From contig NZ_DASZKT010000203.1 of NCBI RefSeq assembly GCF_035552695.1, forward strand, positions 3,663-67,662: a stretch of 64,000 bases of DNA. Reading direction: 5' to 3'. The notes below the pieces were generated by a model. It had not been told where the DNA came from and did no database searches. It saw only the letters and a program-made list of their open reading frames with translations. Origin of the DNA: Actinospica sp035552695. GTDB taxonomy: Bacteria; Actinomycetota; Actinomycetes; Streptomycetales; Catenulisporaceae. Position numbers and translations under genes: made by a program. Numbering within the stretch: position 1 is the stretch's first letter; the number at the start of each line of letters is the position of its first letter. Positions 1-11,541 of the stretch are shown here, piece after piece.

Positions 1-1053
1 GGATACACGGCCGTGCACGCGATGGCGAACACGGATCCGGTCGCGGACACGGCCGGAGTCGTCGAGCAGGTCTGGCGGCTCGGGCGCGAGGCAGGGTACT
101 GCGACGTGCAGCCGGTCGGAGCCGTGACCGTCGGCATCGCCGGAGAACGGCTCGCCGAGCTCGGCGCGATGGCCGACAGCGCGGCGCGGGTGCGGGTGTT
201 CTCGGACGACGGGCACTGCGTGTCGGACGCGGCGCTGATGCGGCGGGCGCTCGAGTACGTGAAGGCCTTCGGCGGCGTGGTCGCGCAGCACGCGCAGGAG
301 CCGCGGCTGACCGAGGGCGCGCAGATGAACGAGGGCGAGGTCTCCGGCGTCCTTGGCCTGCGCGGCTGGCCCGCGGTCGCCGAGGAGGCGATCATCGCGC
401 GCGACGTGCTGCTCGCCGCGCACACCGGATCCCGGCTGCACGTCTGCCACCTGTCCACGGCCGGATCCGTCGAACTCGTGCGCTGGGCCAAGTCCAAGGG
501 CTACCCGGTCACCGCCGAGGTGACGCCGCATCACCTGCTGCTCACCGACGAACTCGTCCGCGGCTACGACCCGGTCTACAAGGTCAACCCGCCGCTGCGC
601 ACCCAGGCCGATGTCGAGGCCGTGCGCGCGGGGCTGGCCGACGGGACGATCGACGTCGTCGCCACCGACCACGCGCCGCACCCGGTCGAGGCCAAGGACT
701 GCGAGTGGGCGGTCGCCGCGATGGGGATGCTCGGCCTCGAAACGGCCTTGTCGGTGGTGCAGCACACAATGGTGGACACCGGGCTGCTTGACTGGTCCGG
801 GGTCGCCGGCCGGATGTCGGTGCGCGCGGCGGAGATCGGATCGCTCGAGGGGCACGGCCGCCCGCTGGAGCCCGGCGAGCCCGCGAACCTGACGCTGGTC
901 GACCCGGCCGCGAGCCGCACGATCGAGCCCGGTGCGCTGCACTCGCGGTCGCACAACACCCCGTACGCGGGGCTGAAGCTTCCCGGCACCGTCCACGCGA
1001 CCTTCCTGCGCGGCACGGCGACGGTACTCGACGGAAAGGTGATCGACCGATGA
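1..1053 (+). CDS. pyrC: Dihydroorotase (5' end outside window)
   Basis: Cyclises N-carbamoyl-L-aspartate to L-dihydroorotate, the third step of UMP synthesis, as a cytosolic zinc metalloenzyme. The frame is open from base 1, so the N-terminus with its first HxH metal motif lies outside; 350 residues are visible. Supporting motifs are QHAQEP (metal His), HVCHLST, AEVTPHHLLL, and the late catalytic TDHAPHP, followed by the usual C-terminal segment ending NTPYAGLKLPG and GTVHATFLRG. It overlaps the next gene by 4 bases (ATGA), so it is translationally coupled to it and belongs to the pyr operon. The family assignment is firm; only the start is unseen. Confidence 0.95.
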   Translation, partial: GYTAVHAMANTDPVADTAGVVEQVWRLGREAGYCDVQPVGAVTVGIAGERLAELGAMADSAARVRVFSDDGHCVSDAALMRRALEYVKAFGGVVAQHAQEPRLTEGAQMNEGEVSGVLGLRGWPAVAEEAIIARDVLLAAHTGSRLHVCHLSTAGSVELVRWAKSKGYPVTAEVTPHHLLLTDELVRGYDPVYKVNPPLRTQADVEAVRAGLADGTIDVVATDHAPHPVEAKDCEWAVAAMGMLGLETALSVVQHTMVDTGLLDWSGVAGRMSVRAAEIGSLEGHGRPLEPGEPANLTLVDPAASRTIEPGALHSRSHNTPYAGLKLPGTVHATFLRGTATVLDGKVIDR

Positions 1054-1625
1054 CGAAGGAGGCTGTGGGGACCACGATCCTGCTCGCGTCCGGTGAGCAC
1101 AGCGCCCCGGTGACGCAGTGGGCGGCGCGGATCGGGCTGACGGTGCTGATACTGGCCGTGTTCGGCGGCCTGTGCTGGCTGATGTGGCGCGGTTATCAGC
1201 GCCGGGCCGCGCGGCAGGCCGACCTGCCCGCGCCCGCCACCGGGGCGCCGACCGCGGTTGACCAGGGCGAGGGCGTCGAGGGCGTCTACGCCTCGACGAC
1301 CACGCACGGCGACTGGCTGGACCGGATCGCCGCGCACGGCCTCGGCGTGCGCAGCAACGCGAACGTCACGGTCACCGGCGAAGGCGTGCTCTTCGCCCGT
1401 GCGGCGGCGTCGGATCTGTTCATCCCGGCGGCGGACGTCGTCAGTGCCGAGCTCGCGCCCGGCATCGCGGGCAAGGTGACCGGCGGCGAGGGCGTGGTTC
1501 TGATCACCTGGCGGCTCGGCGAGTACACCCTGGACACCGGGTTCCACCCGCGTGCCAAGGCCGATCGCGAGCGCCTCGTCGAGGCCGTGAACGGGCTCGG
1601 GGAAAAGGAGCGGGCGAACGCATGA
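1050..1625 (+). CDS. Conserved membrane protein of the pyr operon
   Basis: A 191-residue protein with one clear transmembrane segment (about residues 25-47, rich in Leu/Ile/Val) and a cytosolic C-terminal domain (about 85-185) that reads like a small beta-rich PH-like fold. Its function is unknown. Actinobacteria including Mycobacterium carry a similar single-span 'export or membrane protein' between pyrC and carA, so position rather than sequence gives its identity. It overlaps both neighbours by four bases (ATGA), so it must be made with the pyrimidine enzymes. It might anchor or regulate the carbamoyl-phosphate/dihydroorotase enzymes at the membrane, but that is inference. Confidence 0.85.
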   Translation: MTKEAVGTTILLASGEHSAPVTQWAARIGLTVLILAVFGGLCWLMWRGYQRRAARQADLPAPATGAPTAVDQGEGVEGVYASTTTHGDWLDRIAAHGLGVRSNANVTVTGEGVLFARAAASDLFIPAADVVSAELAPGIAGKVTGGEGVVLITWRLGEYTLDTGFHPRAKADRERLVEAVNGLGEKERANA

Positions 1626-2784
1626 GCGCGTACATCGAGAAGGAAGCCGTGCTCGTGCTGGAAGACGGGCGCTCCTTCCGCGGCGAGGCCTACGGCGCGG
1701 TCGGCGAGACGTACGGCGAGGCCGTGTTCGCCACCGGAATGACCGGCTATCAGGAAACCCTCACCGACCCCTCGTACTGCGGTCAGGTCGTCGTGATGAC
1801 CGCACCGCACATCGGCAACACCGGCGTCAACGACGAGGACCCGGAGTCGCGGCGGCCCACGACGCAGTCGGGCAGGATCTGGGTGTCCGGCTACGTGGTG
1901 CGCGACCCGGCTCGGCGCGCCTCCAACTGGCGCTCGCAGCGTTCCCTGGATGAGGAGCTGCGTACGCAGGGGGTCGTCGGGATCAGCGGCATCGACACGC
2001 GGGCCCTGACCCGCCACCTGCGTGAGCGCGGCGCGATGCGCGTGGGGATCTTCTCCGGCGCCTCAGCTCAGGCCGATCCGACCGCGCTGCTGCAGCGCGT
2101 GAAGGCCAGCCCGGAAATGGTCGGCGCCGACTTCACCGGTGAGGTGAGTACGCCGGAGAGCTATGTCATCGAGCCGATCGGCGAGCACCGCTTCACGATC
2201 GCCGCGCTGGATCTCGGCATCAAGTCCATGACGCCGCATCGGATGGCGGAGCGCGGAATCCGGACGCACGTGCTGCCGGGGAACGCCGCACTGGAGCAGA
2301 TCCTCGCCGTGCGGCCGGACGGCGTGTTCCTCTCGAACGGCCCCGGCGACCCGGCCGCCCAGGACGAGGCGGTCGCCGTGGTGCGCGGGCTGCTGGAGCG
2401 CAGGATCCCCTTGTTCGGGATCTGCTTCGGCAACCAGATCCTCGGCCGCGCGCTCGGCTTCGGCACCTACAAGCTCAAGTACGGCCACCGCGGCATCAAC
2501 CAGCCCGTGCAGGATCGCGGCACCGGCAAGGTCGAGATCACCGCGCACAACCACGGGTTCGCCGTGGACGCGCCGACCGACCGCGTCTCCGAGACCCCCT
2601 TCGGACGCGTCGAGGTCAGCCACGTGAACCTGAACGACAACGTCGTGGAGGGCCTCGCCTGCCTGGACGCGCCGGCCTTCTCCGTGCAGTACCACCCCGA
2701 AGCGGCGGCCGGGCCGCACGACGCGGCGTACCTGTTCGACAGGTTCGTCGATCTGATGGCTGACCAGCGGAAGGGCGGGGCCTG

Positions 2785-2785
<1 letters not shown>
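1622..2785 (+). CDS. carA: Carbamoyl-phosphate synthase small (glutaminase) chain
   Basis: Hydrolyses glutamine and passes ammonia to CarB for carbamoyl phosphate, which feeds pyrimidine and arginine synthesis. It is 387 residues, the usual length. The N-terminal CPSase small domain (about 8-150) contains GMTGYQETLTDPSY. The C-terminal class I glutamine amidotransferase domain (about 190-380) has the nucleophile in GICFGNQ (Cys268), HNHGFAVD, and the His/Glu pair in QYHPEA. The CFGNQ form replaces the enteric CLGHQ, which is common in actinobacteria. The ATG overlaps the preceding stop, and the gene's own stop overlaps the carB ATG (TGATG). Confidence 0.97.
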
Positions 2786-6086
<3,301 letters not shown>

Positions 6087-6087
<1 letters not shown>

Positions 6088-6182
6088 TGGCCCGTCCGGT
6101 CTATCGGGCCCTGTTCCGCCTCGTGCGCTGTCAGGGCATGGACCCGGAGTCGGCCGACGACCTGGGCTGCGGGGAGGGCTGA
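6087..6182 (+). CDS. 31-residue micro-ORF, partial paralogue of the PyrD N-terminus
   Basis: This small frame fills the whole carB-pyrD junction. Its ATG overlaps the carB stop and its stop overlaps the pyrD ATG, both as TGATG. The protein contains YRALFRLVRCQGMDPESA, which lines up with YRLLFRTVFQGMDPERA at the PyrD N-terminus; the DNA is also clearly similar, for example a shared run reading cagggcatggacccgga. It is therefore best read as a tandem duplication of the pyrD start. A purine-rich ggggaggg just before its stop can serve as the pyrD ribosome-binding site. Whether the peptide itself has a role is unknown; translational coupling is the simplest use. Confidence 0.6.
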
Positions 6183-7258
6183 TGTTCTATCGGCTGCTGT
6201 TCCGCACCGTGTTCCAGGGCATGGACCCGGAACGCGCGCACCACGTCGGCTTCGGCGCGATCCGCGCCGCGGCCGGGGTGCCCGGCGGGCCCGCCGCACT
6301 GCGCTCCGTCCTCGGGGTCGAGGATCCCGGGCCGCGGGTCAAGGCGCTGGGTCTGGAGTTCCCCGGGCCCTTCGGGCTCGCCGCGGGCTTCGACAAGAAC
6401 GCGCTCGGCATCGACGCGCTGGCCGCGCTCGGCTTCGGCTTCGTCGAGATCGGCACCGTGACCGCGCGGCCGCAGCCGGGCAATCCGGCGCCGCGGATGT
6501 TCCGGCTGGTGCGCGACCGCTGCCTGATCAACCGGATGGGCTTCAACAACGACGGGGCCGACGTCGTGGCCGCCCGGCTCGCCCGCCGCGCCGCGCGTCT
6601 GAAGACAAACCCGCCGGGTTTCCCACCGGTGATCCTCGGCGTCAACATCGGCAAGACGAAGGTCGTGCCGGAGGACGAGGCCGTCGCCGACTACGTGTAC
6701 TCGGCCGCGAAACTGGCCCCGTACGCGGACTACCTCACCGTCAACGTCTCCTCGCCCAACACGCCGGGACTGCGCGATCTGCAGGCCGCCGAGGTGCTCA
6801 GGCCACTGCTTCTCGCCGTGCGCGAGGCGGCCGACGCGGCGGCGGAGCGGCATGTGCCGCTGCTCGTGAAGATCGCGCCGGATCTCGCGAACGAGGACGT
6901 GGACGCCGTCGCCGACCTGGCCGTGGAGATCGGCCTCGACGGCATCATCGCCACCAACACGACGATCTCCCGGCACGGGCTGCTCACCCCGGAGGCCGAG
7001 GTCGAGTCCTGCGGCGCCGGCGGGCTCTCCGGGCCGGTGCTGCGGCCGCGCGCACTCGACGTCGTGGCACGCCTGCGCGCGCGCGTCGGCCCGGAGATGA
7101 CGCTCATCGGCGTCGGCGGCATCACGACGGCCGCGGACGCCCGGCAGTTCCTCGACGCCGGGGCGACCCTGCTGCAGGGCTTCACCGGATTCATCTACGA
7201 GGGTCCGTTCTGGGCCCGCCGCATCCACCGCGGACTGAAGGGTGAGACTACGCGATGA
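6182..7258 (+). CDS. pyrD: Dihydroorotate dehydrogenase (quinone), class 2
   Basis: Oxidises dihydroorotate to orotate with FMN and passes electrons to quinone at the membrane. The 358-residue length and N-terminal helix region (YRLLFRTVFQGMDPERAHH) fit class 2 enzymes. Visible motifs are GLAAGFDKNA (FMN/substrate site), EIGTVTARPQPGNP, NRMGFNND, and VNVSSPNTPGLR, which includes the catalytic Ser typical of class 2. Near the C-terminus are GVGGI and GFIYEGP. It starts on the stop of the preceding micro-ORF and ends with an ATGA overlap into pyrF. Confidence 0.96.
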   Translation: MFYRLLFRTVFQGMDPERAHHVGFGAIRAAAGVPGGPAALRSVLGVEDPGPRVKALGLEFPGPFGLAAGFDKNALGIDALAALGFGFVEIGTVTARPQPGNPAPRMFRLVRDRCLINRMGFNNDGADVVAARLARRAARLKTNPPGFPPVILGVNIGKTKVVPEDEAVADYVYSAAKLAPYADYLTVNVSSPNTPGLRDLQAAEVLRPLLLAVREAADAAAERHVPLLVKIAPDLANEDVDAVADLAVEIGLDGIIATNTTISRHGLLTPEAEVESCGAGGLSGPVLRPRALDVVARLRARVGPEMTLIGVGGITTAADARQFLDAGATLLQGFTGFIYEGPFWARRIHRGLKGETTR

Positions 7259-8130
7259 CGGAGACCGAGACTGAGAGCGCGGAGCCCTTCGGCGCGCGGC
7301 TGCGCAAGGCGCTCGACACGCGCGGGCCGCTGTGCGTGGGCGTGGATCCGCACCCGGCGCTGCTCGGTGCCTGGAGCCTGCCCGACTCGGTCGCCGGGCT
7401 CGAACGCTTCGCGCTGACCGCGGTGGAGGCGCTGGCCGAACGGGTCGCGGTACTCAAGCCGCAGTCCTCGTTCTTCGAGCGCTTCGGCTCGGCCGGGATC
7501 GCCGTGCTCGAGCGGACCATCGCCGAGGCGCGCGCGGCCGGCGCGCTGGTGATCGTGGACGCCAAGCGCGGGGACATCGGCTCCACGGTCGAGGCGTACG
7601 CCGACGCCTACCTGAGCCCGTCCTCGTCCCTGTTCACGGACGCCGTGACCGTCTCGCCGTACCTGGGCTTCGGCTCGCTGGAGCCGTTCTTCGAGCGGGC
7701 CGAGCGGTACGGCTGCGGCGTCTTCGTGCTGGCGTTCACCTCGAACCCGGAGGGCGCGGCGGTCCAGCGCGCGGTGGCCGAGGGCGGCGAGACCGTCGGC
7801 GCCTCGATCCTGGCCCAGGCGGCGGCCCGCAACGGCGAGGCCGTCCCGATGGGCCCGATCGGCGCGGTCGTCGGCGCCACGCTCACCGACCCGATCCCCT
7901 TCGACCTGGCCACGCTCAACGGCGCGGTGCTCGCGCCCGGGCTCGGCGCCCAGGGCGGCACCCCGGAGGGCCTGCGCGGCCTGTTCGGCGCAACGACGGC
8001 CAACGTCCTGCCCTCGATGTCCCGCGAAGTGCTGCGGCACGGCCCGGACGCGGCCGTACTGCGCCGCGCGGCGCGCCGGGCGGTCGAGGAGTTTCGCACC
8101 GCGCTCGGCTACCCGGCGGCCGCGTCCTGA
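7255..8130 (+). CDS. pyrF: Orotidine 5'-phosphate decarboxylase (type 2)
   Basis: Decarboxylates OMP to UMP, ending de novo pyrimidine synthesis. It is 291 residues, the longer actinobacterial type 2 form. Key motifs are CVGVDPHP near the N-terminus, VLKPQSSFFERFG, and the catalytic Asp/Lys array VDAKRGDIGSTVEAYADAYL (about residues 102-121). The C-terminal PGLGAQGG binds phosphate. ATGA overlap with pyrD makes it the last visible cistron of the pyr operon. A short CCGAAT/ATTCGG inverted repeat follows the stop at 8134-8151. Confidence 0.96.
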   Translation: MTETETESAEPFGARLRKALDTRGPLCVGVDPHPALLGAWSLPDSVAGLERFALTAVEALAERVAVLKPQSSFFERFGSAGIAVLERTIAEARAAGALVIVDAKRGDIGSTVEAYADAYLSPSSSLFTDAVTVSPYLGFGSLEPFFERAERYGCGVFVLAFTSNPEGAAVQRAVAEGGETVGASILAQAAARNGEAVPMGPIGAVVGATLTDPIPFDLATLNGAVLAPGLGAQGGTPEGLRGLFGATTANVLPSMSREVLRHGPDAAVLRRAARRAVEEFRTALGYPAAAS

Positions 8131-8679
8131 GACCCGAATAGTCCCATTCGGCGGTACCCGTTAAATCCGTGAAATTGTGAAAAGAAAAACAAATTCCCGT
8201 GCAATTCCCTTTCGGTGTCCGGCGTGCCCGGACGCGGGTGGTCAACGGTTGGACCTTGAGTCAGCCACATGATCGACGGCGCGAATCCGCTTGTCGGGCG
8301 GCGGGTTCCGGGACGCCGCCTGTGCCGGTTCCAGGACGCGGCGGAGGTCCGTCGGGGGCGGGTGCGGACGCTTTGTCGGAATAATCTGGTCACGAATAAT
8401 TCGGACATAGAACCCTAATTCCGGTCGTATTCCCGCTGTTCTCGGCGCGAATAGCGGGATCCGGCGCACACAGCACGCCAGACTCGGGTACGCTCCGGTT
8501 TAATCGCAGACCAGCGGGGGTGTCACCTTGCAACCCCAGCTAGAAGCGACTAGGTTCCGGCAACGGACCACCGAGCCGACCGGCCGGGCGAAACGTCACA
8601 CCCGAGCATTCGGGAGTGTCGTTCCGGCGGGCCGACTCAACCCCCACAATCCATTTCGACGTCATTGAGGTGAATTGGC
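8131..8679 (+). other. pyrF-mihF intergenic region
   Basis: This is one of the longest gene-free stretches (549 bases). It includes an AT-richer patch (about 8155-8215 and 8380-8420) unlike the surrounding DNA. Short open frames here have no ribosome-binding site or recognisable protein. It contains the proposed mihF promoter at its 3' end. Nothing else was identified. Confidence 0.5.
8528..8556 (+). promoter_or_regulatory. Putative housekeeping-sigma promoter for mihF
   Basis: TTGCAA at 8528-8533 and TAGGTT at 8551-8556 are separated by exactly 17 bases, a good match to the actinobacterial principal sigma (HrdB/SigA) consensus. Transcription would begin near 8563, giving a leader of roughly 115 bases before the mihF GTG. 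Confidence 0.5.
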
Positions 8680-9000
8680 GTGGCTCTCCCGCCCCTCACT
8701 CCCGAACAGCGCCAGGCTGCCCTCGAAAAGGCTGCTGCGGCCCGCCGCGAGCGTGCCGAGGTGAAGAACCGCCTCAAGCACTCCGGCGCCTCCCTGTCCG
8801 AGGTCGTTCAGGAAGGCCAGAAGAACCCGGTCATCGGCAAGATGCGGGTCTCGGCTCTCCTCGAGTCCCTGCCCGGCGTGGGCAAGGTCCGCGCCAAGCA
8901 GATCATGGAGCGGCTCTCGATCTCCGAGAACCGTCGCGTCGGCGGCCTCGGTGCCAACCAGATCGCCGCGCTCGAGCGCGAGTTCGGCTCGGCGAAGTAG
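8680..9000 (+). CDS. mihF: Mycobacterial-type integration host factor
   Basis: A small basic nucleoid-associated protein of 106 residues that binds and bends DNA, essential in mycobacteria and required for normal development in Streptomyces. The sequence begins ALPPLTPEQRQAALEKAA and carries the helix-two-turn-helix segment LESLPGVGKVRAKQIMERL and GLGANQIAALEREF, diagnostic of the family. The GTG start is set by GAGG nine bases upstream and by family length. It sits before gmk and rpoZ as in Mycobacterium. A perfect hairpin follows, so it may be largely monocistronic. Confidence 0.95.
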   Translation: MALPPLTPEQRQAALEKAAAARRERAEVKNRLKHSGASLSEVVQEGQKNPVIGKMRVSALLESLPGVGKVRAKQIMERLSISENRRVGGLGANQIAALEREFGSAK

Positions 9001-9003
9001 TCA

Positions 9004-9026
9004 CCGGCGGAAGTGAATTCCGCCGG
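9004..9026 (+). terminator. Hairpin terminator after mihF
   Basis: Perfect 9-bp inverted repeat CCGGCGGAA / TTCCGCCGG with a 5-base loop, starting four bases after the mihF stop. No T-tract follows, as is usual in actinobacteria. Confidence 0.6.
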
Positions 9027-9150
9027 GTAGGGCAAAAGCACGACCGGCGGGGCCTGCATGCGCGCAACCGCGCGCTCAGACCCCGCGGGTCACGGGGCAC
9101 GGGGCAGTGACTCCAAGTCCCGGCGGTGGCGTGTCGGCCGGTCCGCTGTT

Positions 9151-9179
9151 CCGACGGCGTACCGGCGATACGCTAGGCT
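9151..9179 (+). promoter_or_regulatory. Putative gmk promoter giving a leaderless mRNA
   Basis: TAGGCT at 9174-9179 is a good -10 hexamer ending eight bases before the gmk GTG at 9188, and CCGACG lies 17 bases upstream as a weak -35. A neighbouring TACGCT (9169-9174) is an alternative. Position implies transcription starting at or next to the GTG. Confidence 0.35.
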
Positions 9180-9187
9180 CAGGTCGC

Positions 9188-9787
9188 GTGACGACCTCGA
9201 ACGATAGCGCGCGCCCCGAAGCCGGCAACGGCGCGAACCGCCCCCGCCTTGTGGTGCTCTCCGGGCCCTCGGCGGTAGGCAAGAGCACGGTGGTCGCGCA
9301 CATGCGCGCCCAGCACCCCGAGGTCTGGCTCTCCGTCTCGGCCACCACCCGGCACGCCCGTCCCGGGGAGATCGACGGCAGGCACTACCGCTTCGTCGAC
9401 CAGGTCGGCTTCGACAAGCTGATCGCGAACGGCGAACTGCTGGAGTGGGCCGAGTTCGCGGGCAACCGCTACGGCACCCCGCGTCGGCCGCTGCTCGACA
9501 AGCTCGCCACCGGCGAGCCCACCCTGCTCGAGATCGACGTGCAGGGGGCCCGGCAGGTGCGCAAGGCGATGCCCGACGCGCTGCTCGTCTTCCTCGCCCC
9601 GCCGAGCTGGGAGGAACTGGTCCGCCGCCTCGTCGGCCGCGGCACCGAGACCGAAGAGGTGCGCGAGCGCCGGCTCGCCGCCGCCCGCGAGGAGCTCGCC
9701 TCCGAGAGCGAGTTCGACGTCACCCTGGTGAACACCTCGGTCGAGGACGTGGCGCGCGAACTGTTAACCTTGATGGGTGTCGGTTGA
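9188..9787 (+). CDS. gmk: Guanylate kinase
   Basis: Phosphorylates GMP to GDP with ATP. The P-loop LSGPSAVGKST is followed by the GMP-binding region VSATTRHARPGEIDGRHYRF and the EWAEFAGNRYGTP segment, all expected for Gmk. The GTG at 9188 gives 199 residues; an ATG at 9107 in the same frame would add 27 residues of unconserved sequence. The GTG lies just after a -10-like TAGGCT with little ribosome-binding sequence, so the shorter, possibly leaderless form is preferred. Downstream comes rpoZ, the standard order. Confidence 0.93.
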   Translation: MTTSNDSARPEAGNGANRPRLVVLSGPSAVGKSTVVAHMRAQHPEVWLSVSATTRHARPGEIDGRHYRFVDQVGFDKLIANGELLEWAEFAGNRYGTPRRPLLDKLATGEPTLLEIDVQGARQVRKAMPDALLVFLAPPSWEELVRRLVGRGTETEEVRERRLAAAREELASESEFDVTLVNTSVEDVARELLTLMGVG

Positions 9788-9842
9788 GCGCGGCGGCCCG
9801 CGTCTCCCGGCCCTGAAGCCCCTAGAGCCTAAGAGGTAACGC

Positions 9843-10130
9843 GTGTCCATGAGTGAGCCGGAAGGCATCATCAACCCGCCGATCGACGAGCTGCTCGAGG
9901 CGACGGACTCCAAGTACAGCCTGGTGATCTACGCGGCCAAGCGCGCCCGGCAGATCAACGCCTACTACTCGCAGCTCGGCGAGGGCCTGCTCGAGTACGT
10001 CGGCCCGCTGGTCGACACGCACGTGCACGAGAAGCCGCTGTCCATCGCGCTGCGCGAGATCAACGCCGGCCTGCTGACGGCCGAGCCGATCGAGCCGACC
10101 ACCCCGGTCCCGCCGAACCAGCAGCTGTAA
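9843..10130 (+). CDS. rpoZ: RNA polymerase omega subunit
   Basis: A 95-residue subunit that helps beta-prime fold and assemble. The family core is INPPIDELLEATDSKYSLV then AAKRARQINAYYSQLGEG, and the C-terminal tail KPLSIALREINAGLL is the actinobacterial form. GTG start with AAGAGG six bases upstream; an ATG two codons later is possible. Placed between gmk and coaBC as in most actinobacteria. Confidence 0.95.
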   Translation: MSMSEPEGIINPPIDELLEATDSKYSLVIYAAKRARQINAYYSQLGEGLLEYVGPLVDTHVHEKPLSIALREINAGLLTAEPIEPTTPVPPNQQL

Positions 10131-10156
10131 GCACGGACAGCCCAGCCGAGCCGAAG

Positions 10157-11413
10157 ATGGCAGCCGAAGCGCGTTCCGCGTCCGCGCCCCGCGTGGTGCT
10201 CGGCGTGGGCGGCGGCATCGCCGCGTACAAGGCCTGCGAGCTGCTGCGCCGGCTCACCGAGTCGGGCCACGACGTGACCGTGGTGCCCACCGCGAGCGCG
10301 CTGCGCTTCGTGGGCGCGCCCACCTGGGAGGCGCTGTCCGGGCATCCGGTCACCGCCGAGGTGTGGGAGTCGGTCTCCGAGGTGCCGCACGTGCGGCTCG
10401 GCCAACAGGCCGACCTGGTCGTCGTCGCACCGGCCACCGCCGACCTGCTCGCCCGCGCCGCGCACGGCCTGGCCGACGACCTGCTCACGAACACCCTGCT
10501 CACCGCGCGCTGCCCGGTGCTGTTCGCGCCCGCGATGCACACCGAGATGTGGCAGCACCCGGCGACCCGGGAGAACGTGGCCACGCTGCGCCGCCGCGGC
10601 GCCGTGGTGCTCGACCCGGCCGTGGGCCGGCTCACCGGCGCCGACTCCGGTCCCGGCCGGCTGCCCGAGCCCGGGGAGATCTTCGAGGCCGCTCTGTGCC
10701 TCCTCAACCGTAGCCTGCTGCGCCGCGGATCCGCCGCCCCCGACCTCGCGGGGCTGCGCGTGCTGATCACCGCGGGCGGCACCCGCGAACCGCTGGATCC
10801 GGTGCGCTACCTGGGCAACCGCTCCTCCGGGCTGCAGGGCTACGCGCTGGCCCGGGCGGCCGTGGCCCGCGGCGCCGAGGTGACCCTGATCGCGGCGAAC
10901 GTCGCACTGCCCGACCCGGCCGGCGTCAAGCTGCTGCGCGCGGGCACCGCCCTGGAGTTGCGCGACGAGGTGCGCGCCGCCGCCGCGGACGCCGACGTGG
11001 TGGTGATGAGCGCCGCTGTGGCCGACTTCCGCCCCGCGGACTACGCCGAAGCGAAGATCAAGAAGACCGACGACTCCTCCGCGCCGGAGCTGACGCTCGT
11101 TCAGAACCCGCACATCCTCAGGGAACTCGGCCACGAACGGCTGCGCGCGGGCCAGACCGTCGTCGGATTCGCCGCCGAGACCGGGGACGCCGAGCACTCC
11201 GCGCTTGAGCTCGGCCGCCGCAAGCTGGCCGACTACGGGGTCGATCTGCTGGTGGTCAACGAGGTCGGCGTGGACAAGGTCTTCGGCCGCCCGGAGACCG
11301 AAGCGGTGATCCTGGACGCGGCGGGCAGCGAGGCCCCGGTGCCGCCCGGGCCGAAATCCGCGCTGGCCGAAGAGGTCTGGGACCGGGTCGCGGCCTGGCG
11401 TGCCCGCGGCTGA
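10157..11413 (+). CDS. coaBC: Bifunctional phosphopantothenoylcysteine decarboxylase / synthetase
   Basis: Carries two successive steps of coenzyme A synthesis: CTP-dependent joining of cysteine to 4'-phosphopantothenate (CoaB) and FMN-dependent decarboxylation (CoaC). At 418 residues it has the fused bacterial layout. The N-terminal flavoprotein domain (about 10-190) shows VLGVGGGIAAYKACELLR, ATADLLARAAHGLADDLL and APAMHTEMW. The CoaB domain (about 195-415) shows ITAGGTREPLDPVRYLGNRS, SAAVADFRP with the KIKK lysines, and VNEVGVDKVFG. The ATG at 10157 lies 26 bases after rpoZ. Confidence 0.96.
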   Translation: MAAEARSASAPRVVLGVGGGIAAYKACELLRRLTESGHDVTVVPTASALRFVGAPTWEALSGHPVTAEVWESVSEVPHVRLGQQADLVVVAPATADLLARAAHGLADDLLTNTLLTARCPVLFAPAMHTEMWQHPATRENVATLRRRGAVVLDPAVGRLTGADSGPGRLPEPGEIFEAALCLLNRSLLRRGSAAPDLAGLRVLITAGGTREPLDPVRYLGNRSSGLQGYALARAAVARGAEVTLIAANVALPDPAGVKLLRAGTALELRDEVRAAAADADVVVMSAAVADFRPADYAEAKIKKTDDSSAPELTLVQNPHILRELGHERLRAGQTVVGFAAETGDAEHSALELGRRKLADYGVDLLVVNEVGVDKVFGRPETEAVILDAAGSEAPVPPGPKSALAEEVWDRVAAWRARG

Positions 11414-11491
11414 CAAAGCCTTGCGGCGCCGGGCCGAACCGACGCCGGCTCACAGGGCGATACCGCTAGGCACGGCCGGGGTGACGGCGGT

Positions 11492-11497
11492 TAGACT
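11492..11497 (+). promoter_or_regulatory. Possible metK promoter (-10 only)
   Basis: TAGACT lies 44 bases before the metK GTG, in a 128-base gap after coaBC. No convincing -35 is visible at 16-18 bases. The gap is too short and unstructured for a SAM riboswitch. Confidence 0.3.
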
Positions 11498-11541
11498 GGC
11501 ACCCGTCGAGTCAGCAGCCGCTGCATGAAGGAGTAGTCCCC

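Noticed and set aside
8199..8384. Small open frame between pyrF and mihF
   Set aside because: No ribosome-binding site, low-complexity, unlike any known protein.
9107..9187. N-terminal extension of guanylate kinase
   Set aside because: Unconserved Gly/Arg-rich residues; the GTG at 9188 fits the family length better.
11414..11541. SAM riboswitch before metK
   Set aside because: Only 128 bases, no SAM aptamer pattern or stem set could be seen.
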